Shown one piece after another: positions 1 through 4,373 of a stretch of 5,180 nucleotides of DNA. The notes beneath the pieces are model-generated. The model saw only the letters and a program-made list of their open reading frames with translations, searched no databases and had not been told where the DNA came from. The position numbers and the translations under genes were made by a program. Origin of the DNA: Sphingomonadales bacterium (lineage in GTDB: Bacteria; Bacteroidota; Bacteroidia; UBA7662); contig VHAW01000116.1 of NCBI GenBank assembly GCA_016872225.1, positions 1-5,180 of the forward strand, written 5' to 3'. Numbering within the stretch: position 1 is the stretch's first letter; each line of letters opens with the position of its first letter.

Positions 1-1
1 C

Positions 2-649
2 AACGGATGCACCGAACGATCACCCCAAGTGATGGTGGACGGTTGGGTATTTTTGCCGCCGGTGGTGACCACCGATGGACTCCGTTTTCCCCTTTGTATC
101 GGAGATACCTTATGGTTGAGACTACTTCCTCCCTATGGAATTAACATCCAATGGACCAACGGAGGTGTTCCCATCCCCGGAGCCACCGACGACACGCTGA
201 TCGTCACGACGGACGGGGATTATTCGGTGAGCGGAGCCCCCGAAATTTGCCCTAACTTCATCCAACAACTCGGTGTTATCCTTTCTTACCGATTCGTGCC
301 CTGCGGAGCTTCCTCAGATCCATGGAAAGCAGATTCTGAGGAAAATCTTTCTTCCTATCGATTGACCTTTGGAGCTTTTCCTAATCCTTCTGCAGGAACT
401 AACCTCTTCCTCAAGGGCAATCCAGAATTCGAAAACGGCGTCTTGGAAGTCTATGACGCAAGAGGACAAAGTATCCTTGAAATACCTGTAACACATCACG
501 AATCCCATTCATCTTGGCCCGAAATCCGAGAGAGTCTTGACCAAGGAATTCGGGTCGAGTTTCCCTACGCCTCTGGTGTAGGGCTCTATACCCTGATTTG
601 GAGAAGCCGTAGCGGAAAATGGAGCACTCGGTGGGTCATTACGCCGTAA
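2..649 (+). CDS. T9SS-sorted surface/secreted protein, C-terminal part (5' end outside window)
   Basis: The reading frame is open from the left edge to TAA at 647-649, so this is the last 215 residues of a larger protein whose start is not visible. Residues about 31-97 look like an Ig-like/PKD-like module of Bacteroidota adhesins: a Cys-x-Gly-Asp opening (LCIGDTLWL), a central IQW followed by a PIPGAT turn, then GDYSV and a second Cys (EICPN). Residues 1-12 (with a Cys at 3) may be the end of a preceding similar module. Residues about 121-215 fit a type A T9SS C-terminal sorting domain: FPNPSAG start, LEVYDARGQ strand, GVGLYTLIW, and a basic ending (RSRSGKWSTRW) finishing in VITP. Family knowledge says such proteins cross the outer membrane by the Por system, lose this domain, and are released or anchored to the surface. 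The cargo function lies upstream and cannot be judged. Confidence is high for the sorting domain and moderate for the Ig-like module. Confidence 0.85.
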   Translation, partial: NGCTERSPQVMVDGWVFLPPVVTTDGLRFPLCIGDTLWLRLLPPYGINIQWTNGGVPIPGATDDTLIVTTDGDYSVSGAPEICPNFIQQLGVILSYRFVPCGASSDPWKADSEENLSSYRLTFGAFPNPSAGTNLFLKGNPEFENGVLEVYDARGQSILEIPVTHHESHSSWPEIRESLDQGIRVEFPYASGVGLYTLIWRSRSGKWSTRWVITP

Positions 650-803
650 AATCCATCATATCCCCCGAAATATCATATTCTTCAACTCCTCACTCTTTTC
701 TCCATACAACAAGTTTTTTTTCCTTAGTTCTTCCTTATCAGGTTTCAAAAACCAATATTTCAACCCAGTATTTACCCTTAGATCATAAACATTAAATCGC
801 GAA
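650..803. other. AT-rich intergenic spacer before the TolC-like gene
   Basis: This 154-base gap has no credible reading frame. It contains a run of eight T at 714-721 without a preceding stem. A small perfect inverted repeat lies at 741-753 (GGTTT, 3-base loop, AAACC) and is followed by an AT-rich stretch. Either could contribute to termination of the upstream gene, but neither is a convincing rho-independent terminator. The promoter of the downstream gene should lie here, yet I find no good match to TAnnTTTG and no Shine-Dalgarno sequence before the ATG at 804. Confidence 0.5.
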
Positions 804-2069
804 ATGACGAGTTCACGAATTCTATTCCCGCATTGGATCAAAATAATGCCTTTGGCCTATGTTACGCTCCTGATTATTCAATGGCCCAATACCCTTGCCC
901 AGGTTATTCATCCTCAAAAAATAACCCTGCAAGAGGCCCTTCAAATTGCCAAGGCATCCTGGCAACCCCTCAGAGCTGATAGCCTTTCCATTCTTGCCGC
1001 ATTACGCGAAGCGAAAGCCCAACCCTTCATTGATCCAACAGAGATCAACAGCGAGTGGGGTCAAGTGAATTCGGCTTATTATGATCAGAGCATGCAACTT
1101 AGCCAAAGCCTACGCCTTCCCGGGTATTATAGGGTTCAAAATAAAATCGCTAAGACACGTTTGGATAGAGCCCGAATTGAACAGCGACGTACCCTTGCTC
1201 AATTGGAACAGGATTTAGTGAATACCTTCTACCGTTACCAAATTCTTGAAAAAAAAAGAAAATTATTGCAACACAATGATTCTATTCTTGCAGAAACAGT
1301 CACAAGCTTGAAGTCTAGTTACAATAAAGGACTAATAACGATATATGACCTCAATGAAGTACTCTTGATTCATGGAGAATCCTCCATCAATCTTCAAAAA
1401 ATCACTTTAGAATTTGAAAATACATTGTTACGTTTTCAATACTTAACAAGTAGTCATCATATACCGCAAACATCTGAATCGATATTATGGGATGAAGGAT
1501 TAATTCGTATCGGTGAAAATAATATTTCTCCAGACTTGCAATTGCTTGAAAATAATGATGCTGAAGCCGTTGCAACCAGCCAAATGAGTCAACAAATGCA
1601 GCTGCCCGGGTGGAGCATAGGGCTCCGTAACATGAGCATACAGGGAATAGGCCCCAACGGAATTGATTATCCCGTTACAAGACGATTCAATTCCTTGCAA
1701 TTCGGCCTTAGCCTCCCACTTTGGAATCAGCCGTTGAAAGAGCAAGCTAAGGCTGATCGTTTGCGTTCCGCTTCCGTGAATGCCATGGCTCGCCATGGCC
1801 AAGAAAATCTAAATTCCCTTCAACGTCAAACCTTGCTCCAAATACAAAGTCTCAAGGCCCAATGGGAACAATTCAACCAATCCTTGCTTCCAATAGCCGA
1901 CGAATTGGCCAGTCAAGCCCACTCGGATTTGGCCTCCGATAAAATAAATCTCGTCCAATGGACTCTAACCCTTCAAAGCGTTTTGAAGACCAAAGAGGCT
2001 CAACTGCAATTGGTGCAGGATTTGAACGAAGCCTTGGTTCGTTTTCACTACCCCAGATTAACCCATTGA
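804..2069 (+). CDS. TolC-family outer-membrane efflux protein (CzcC/CusC-like)
   Basis: This is a 421-residue outer-membrane channel protein of the OEP family; members form trimeric tunnels that dock with an RND pump and periplasmic adaptor to export metals, drugs or other solutes. The N-terminus has basic residues (R5, K13), a hydrophobic stretch (about 15-28) and a likely signal peptidase I site after TLAQ at 30-33. There is no lipobox Cys, so it does not look like a lipoprotein. The start at 804 is preferred over ATG 846 because the shorter form loses the basic n-region. Two OEP repeats are visible: ITLQEALQIA (40-49), QSLRLPGYYRVQ (101-112) and GLITIYDLNEVL (176-187); then PGWSIGLRNMSIQG (268-281), LQFGLSLPLWNQ (298-309) and a C-terminal helical hairpin ending LNEALVRFHY. 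The PGWSIG...GLSLPLW pattern resembles the TolC parts of CusA/CzcA-type heavy-metal systems in Bacteroidota, so metal efflux is a reasonable but unproven guess. No pump or adaptor gene is adjacent. The middle of the gene is much more AT-rich than its ends. Confidence 0.85.
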   Translation: MTSSRILFPHWIKIMPLAYVTLLIIQWPNTLAQVIHPQKITLQEALQIAKASWQPLRADSLSILAALREAKAQPFIDPTEINSEWGQVNSAYYDQSMQLSQSLRLPGYYRVQNKIAKTRLDRARIEQRRTLAQLEQDLVNTFYRYQILEKKRKLLQHNDSILAETVTSLKSSYNKGLITIYDLNEVLLIHGESSINLQKITLEFENTLLRFQYLTSSHHIPQTSESILWDEGLIRIGENNISPDLQLLENNDAEAVATSQMSQQMQLPGWSIGLRNMSIQGIGPNGIDYPVTRRFNSLQFGLSLPLWNQPLKEQAKADRLRSASVNAMARHGQENLNSLQRQTLLQIQSLKAQWEQFNQSLLPIADELASQAHSDLASDKINLVQWTLTLQSVLKTKEAQLQLVQDLNEALVRFHYPRLTH

Positions 2070-2142
2070 ATCCCACATAATCAACGCTGCGATTGTGGCC
2101 TAAAGCCGACTTCGCGGATGGCAACCTTTGACAAAACATAGC
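2070..2142. other. Convergent spacer between TolC-like gene and tRNA-Arg
   Basis: This 73-base gap separates the + strand efflux gene from the end of the - strand tRNA gene. Only a very weak stem (GGC, 5-base loop ctaaa, GCC at about 2098-2108) is visible and there is no T-tract beside it, so I call no terminator for either transcript. Confidence 0.4.
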
Positions 2143-2218
2143 TGGTGATCCCGACTGGGGTCGAACCAGTAACCTACTGCTTAGAAGGCAGTTGCTCTAT
2201 CCATTGAGCTACGGGATC
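2143..2218 (-). tRNA. tRNA-Arg (anticodon UCU), with encoded CCA end
   Basis: Read on the minus strand, the sequence folds as a complete cloverleaf. The acceptor stem GATCCCG pairs perfectly with CGGGATC, and the discriminator is A. The D stem is GCTC/GAGC. The anticodon stem ACTGC/GCAGT closes the 7-base loop CTTCTAA, in which the anticodon is TCT (reads AGA, arginine). The variable loop is AGGTT, and the T stem ACTGG/CCAGT carries the loop TTCGACC. The body is 73 bases (2146-2218), and the next three template bases (2143-2145) supply CCA directly in the gene. All stems are free of mismatches, so it appears functional. It is divergent from the peroxiredoxin gene and convergent with the TolC-like gene. 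No integrase or duplicated tRNA end is visible nearby, so nothing here marks it as an integration site. Confidence 0.96.
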
Positions 2219-2286
2219 TGCATACATGGAAAGAAAGCAAGAGCGATCGGCCCTTCTTCCAACCGGCGCGGGTAAAGATAATCGGC

Positions 2287-2308
2287 AGGACAGAGTTATT
2301 TTTGTCCT
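2287..2308. repeat. Perfect inverted repeat spanning the putative peroxiredoxin promoter box
   Basis: AGGACA (2287-2292) and its exact reverse complement TGTCCT (2303-2308) are separated by 10 bases. The right arm overlaps the end of the TATTTTTG box at 2297-2304. This geometry could be an operator for a dimeric regulator, but the arms are only 6 bp and do not match an OxyR or PerR site that I recognise. It may be chance. Confidence 0.4.
2297..2304 (+). promoter_or_regulatory. Putative Bacteroidota -7 promoter box (TAnnTTTG) for peroxiredoxin
   Basis: TATTTTTG matches the Bacteroidota sigma-A -7 consensus TAnnTTTG at all fixed positions and lies 34 bases before the peroxiredoxin ATG. There is no TTG at the expected -33 distance, which lowers confidence. 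Transcription would be expected to begin near 2310-2312, giving a leader of under 30 bases. Confidence 0.5.
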
Positions 2309-2311
2309 CCC

Positions 2312-2328
2312 AAGCCGCCAAACGGCTT
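2312..2328 (+). repeat. Small hairpin in the peroxiredoxin 5' leader
   Basis: AAGCCG (2312-2317), a 5-base loop CCAAA, and CGGCTT (2323-2328) form a perfect 6-bp stem. It ends 10 bases before the ATG at 2339. If transcription starts just after the promoter box at 2297-2304, the hairpin would sit at the extreme 5' end of the mRNA, where such stems can protect against decay or affect initiation. It has no T-tract and is not a terminator. Its role is inferred. Confidence 0.4.
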
Positions 2329-2338
2329 CACTCAATCT

Positions 2339-2908
2339 ATGTCCGTACTCGTTGGCCGCAAGGCCCCCCTCTTCACAGCCCCCGCCGTCTTGGACGGAAA
2401 TCGCATTGTCCCCGATTTTCAACTCGAAAGCCTGATTGGAAGCCAAACCATTGTCCTGTATTTCTACCCCAAAGACTTCTCCGGTATCTGTCCCAAAGAA
2501 CTCTTGGCCTTCCAGCAACAATTAGCAGAATTTGAGAAGCGAAATTGCGCCGTCCTGGCCTGCTCCACCGACAGCGATGTGAGCCACAAAGCCTGGTTGA
2601 ATACCCCCGTTTCCGAAGGGGGAATTCAAGGCGTAACCTACCCCCTCATCTCCGACTTTACCAAAACGATTACTGCGCAGTACGGGGTATTGGCCGGGGA
2701 ATACGATTACAACGAAGCAGGGCATTTGATTTGCGATGGCCCCATGATTCCCTATCGCGGCCTGTTCATCATTGACAAAAACGGTTTGGTCCAGCATCAG
2801 GTAGTGAATTTCTTTACCCTGGTCCGGTCGGTCAAAGATGCGCTTCGGATGGTGGACACCCTTCACCGCTTCCAAGACCAGGGGGAGGTTTGCGAGGTTG
2901 AAATGTAA
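2339..2908 (+). CDS. 2-Cys peroxiredoxin (AhpC/TSA family)
   Basis: This 189-residue cytoplasmic thiol peroxidase would reduce hydrogen peroxide, organic peroxides or peroxynitrite, using thioredoxin or an AhpF-like reductase. The N-terminus (SVLVGRKAPLFTAPAV) is the normal family start. The peroxidatic site is PKDFSGICPKE with C51, P44 and S48; the family usually has Thr at the S48 position. W86 and P90 (AWLNTP), GG (94-95), PLISD (102-106) and the active-site R140 in YRGLFIID are present. The resolving cysteine is C185 in GEVCEVEM, so it is a typical 2-Cys enzyme. The segment 118-138 between YGVL and YRG is longer than in E. coli AhpC, as I recall for Bacteroidota homologues, and contains an extra Cys (C132). 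The protein ends four residues after C185, so the usual tail of roughly 20 residues, including the region of the YF motif, is absent. Start ATG 2339 has no Shine-Dalgarno. ffh starts 13 bases after the stop, suggesting co-transcription. Confidence 0.93.
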   Translation: MSVLVGRKAPLFTAPAVLDGNRIVPDFQLESLIGSQTIVLYFYPKDFSGICPKELLAFQQQLAEFEKRNCAVLACSTDSDVSHKAWLNTPVSEGGIQGVTYPLISDFTKTITAQYGVLAGEYDYNEAGHLICDGPMIPYRGLFIIDKNGLVQHQVVNFFTLVRSVKDALRMVDTLHRFQDQGEVCEVEM

Positions 2909-2921
2909 CAGGTAAGATCCC

Positions 2922-4268
2922 ATGTTTGACAAATTAAGCGATCGCCTTGAACAAGCGATGCGGACTCTCAAAGGGCAGGGCCGCATCACCGAAAACAATG
3001 TTTCCGAGACGATGAAAGAAATCCGCCGGGCTCTGCTCGATGCGGATGTTAGTTATAAAATCGCCAAAGAATTTACCGAGGAGGTCAAGGCCAAAGCGCT
3101 GGGGCAGGATGTGATCCGCCATGTTTCCCCCGGGCAATTGCTCGTCAAAATCATGAACGAAGAATTGACCCGCCTGATGGGTCAGCATGCTTCGCCTCTG
3201 ATGCTCAAGCCCAACGGAACTTCTGTGGTTTTGATGTCGGGACTACAAGGTTCCGGTAAAACCACCTTCACCGGCAAATTGGCCTTGATGCTCAAGTCCC
3301 AGGGCAAGAAAGTCATGATGGTGGCCTGCGATGTGTACCGTCCTGCCGCCATCGACCAATTGCGAATCCTGGGTGAACAAATCGGGGTACCCGTACACAG
3401 CGAACCGGACGAAAAAAATCCGGTGAACATCGCAACCCGTGCCGTCAAACAGGCCAAGACCGAAGGGTATTCCGTGGTCCTGATTGACACCGCGGGCCGG
3501 CTCGCGGTGGACGAAGCGATGATGAACGAAATTGCCGAAATTCATCGCAATGTGTTACCGGATCAAACTTTGTTCGTGGTGGATGCCATGACCGGTCAAG
3601 ATGCGGTGAACACTGCAGCAACCTTCAACCAGCGCTTGAATTTTGACGGGGTGGTTTTGACCAAAATGGACGGTGATGCCCGCGGTGGTGCCGCCCTCAC
3701 CATCAGCTACACCGTAGGCAAACCCATCAAGTACGTGTCAACGGGCGAGAAGCTGCAGGCTCTGGATGTTTTCCATCCGGACCGCATGGCCAACCGAATC
3801 CTGGGCATGGGCGATGTGGTGTCTTTGGTCGAAAAGGCGCAGCAACAAATCGACGCCGAAGAAGCCGCCAGGCTTCAGAAGAAAATTTCCAAAAACCAAT
3901 TTGACCTCCAGGATTTCTACGAACAGATTCAGCAGATCAAAAAGATGGGCAACATGAAGGACCTGCTCGGGATGATTCCCGGGGTTGGCAAAGCCATCAA
4001 GGACATGGAATTTTCCGAGGAAACCTTCAAGCAAACCGAAGCCATCATCATGTCCATGACACCTCGAGAGCGAAAGGAACCCGATATCCTGAACGGAAGT
4101 CGCAGGGAGCGCATCGCAAGGGGCTCCGGAACCAAGGTTCAGGACGTCAACCAATTGCTCAAGCAATTTGGAGAAATGAAGCAAATGATGCGCAAAATGA
4201 ACGGTGGTATGCCCGGCGGGGCGATGGGCCAGGCCATGAGCCGTATGCGTTCCCCTTTGGGTCGTTGA
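2922..4268 (+). CDS. ffh: Signal recognition particle protein Ffh (SRP54 GTPase)
   Basis: Ffh binds 4.5S/SRP RNA and signal sequences of nascent membrane and secreted proteins, then docks with FtsY at the inner membrane in a GTP-dependent cycle. The 448 residues have the full family layout. The N-domain is a four-helix bundle at about 1-90. The G-domain carries the P-loop GLQGSGKTT (107-115), DVYRPAA (137-143), DTAGR (189-193), and TKMDGDARGGAAL (247-259), the last covering the G4 specificity motif and closing loop. The Met-rich M-domain at about 300-448 includes the finger-loop region NMKDLLGMIPGVGK (344-357) and the SRP RNA-binding segment NGSRRERIARGSG (391-403), followed by the helix QLLKQFGEMKQMMRKM. 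The C-terminus is a Gly/Met-rich tail. Length and motifs are normal and no key residue is missing. ATG 2922 gives the standard MFDKLSDRLE start. It follows the peroxiredoxin gene by 13 bases and precedes rpsP, a conserved neighbour pair in many bacteria. Confidence 0.98.
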   Translation: MFDKLSDRLEQAMRTLKGQGRITENNVSETMKEIRRALLDADVSYKIAKEFTEEVKAKALGQDVIRHVSPGQLLVKIMNEELTRLMGQHASPLMLKPNGTSVVLMSGLQGSGKTTFTGKLALMLKSQGKKVMMVACDVYRPAAIDQLRILGEQIGVPVHSEPDEKNPVNIATRAVKQAKTEGYSVVLIDTAGRLAVDEAMMNEIAEIHRNVLPDQTLFVVDAMTGQDAVNTAATFNQRLNFDGVVLTKMDGDARGGAALTISYTVGKPIKYVSTGEKLQALDVFHPDRMANRILGMGDVVSLVEKAQQQIDAEEAARLQKKISKNQFDLQDFYEQIQQIKKMGNMKDLLGMIPGVGKAIKDMEFSEETFKQTEAIIMSMTPRERKEPDILNGSRRERIARGSGTKVQDVNQLLKQFGEMKQMMRKMNGGMPGGAMGQAMSRMRSPLGR

Positions 4269-4373
4269 TTTCACCCGGCCTTTGATTTCCTTTTGACCAT
4301 TGAATTCACGCTACTGAGCCATCCTTGACGGATTTCGGTTATCTTTGCGGCTCAATTTTTCAAAAAAGCCTCA
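4269..4373. other. ffh-rpsP intergenic region
   Basis: This 105-base spacer shows no reading frame and no clear rho-independent terminator after ffh. It contains the promoter-like box at 4340-4347 and, just before the rpsP start, a T5-C-A6 stretch (4356-4367). The A-rich segment in front of the ATG, in place of a Shine-Dalgarno sequence, is typical of efficiently translated Bacteroidota genes. Confidence 0.5.
4340..4347 (+). promoter_or_regulatory. rpsP: Putative Bacteroidota -7 promoter box (TAnnTTTG) for rpsP
   Basis: TATCTTTG matches the TAnnTTTG consensus at every fixed position and ends 26 bases before the rpsP ATG, giving a predicted leader of about 20 bases. The nearest TTG (4325-4327) is only 12 bases upstream, too close for a standard -33 element; CTG at 4314-4316 has the right distance but is imperfect. 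The box suggests that rpsP can be transcribed independently of ffh. Confidence 0.6.

Noticed and set aside
714..721. T8 run as a rho-independent terminator after the T9SS gene
   Set aside because: No GC-rich stem precedes it.
2143..2218. tRNA gene as an integration (att) site of a mobile element
   Set aside because: There is no integrase gene and no second copy of the tRNA end in the window.
2273..2280. Minus-strand TATCTTTA as promoter box for the tRNA
   Set aside because: It matches TAnnTTTG at all but the last position, but no TTG lies at the proper distance and it would leave a leader of nearly 50 bases, so the support is too thin.
2174..2521. Minus-strand 115-codon open frame overlapping the tRNA gene
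   Set aside because: It overlaps both a structurally perfect tRNA and the start of peroxiredoxin, so it cannot be a normal gene.
2522..2998. Minus-strand 158-codon open frame opposite peroxiredoxin and the start of ffh
   Set aside because: It is antisense to two conserved genes and shows no domain of its own.
3738..4274. Minus-strand 178-codon open frame antisense to the end of ffh
   Set aside because: It lies entirely opposite a well-supported conserved gene, and its His/Leu-rich sequence is what reverse-reading the M-domain gives.
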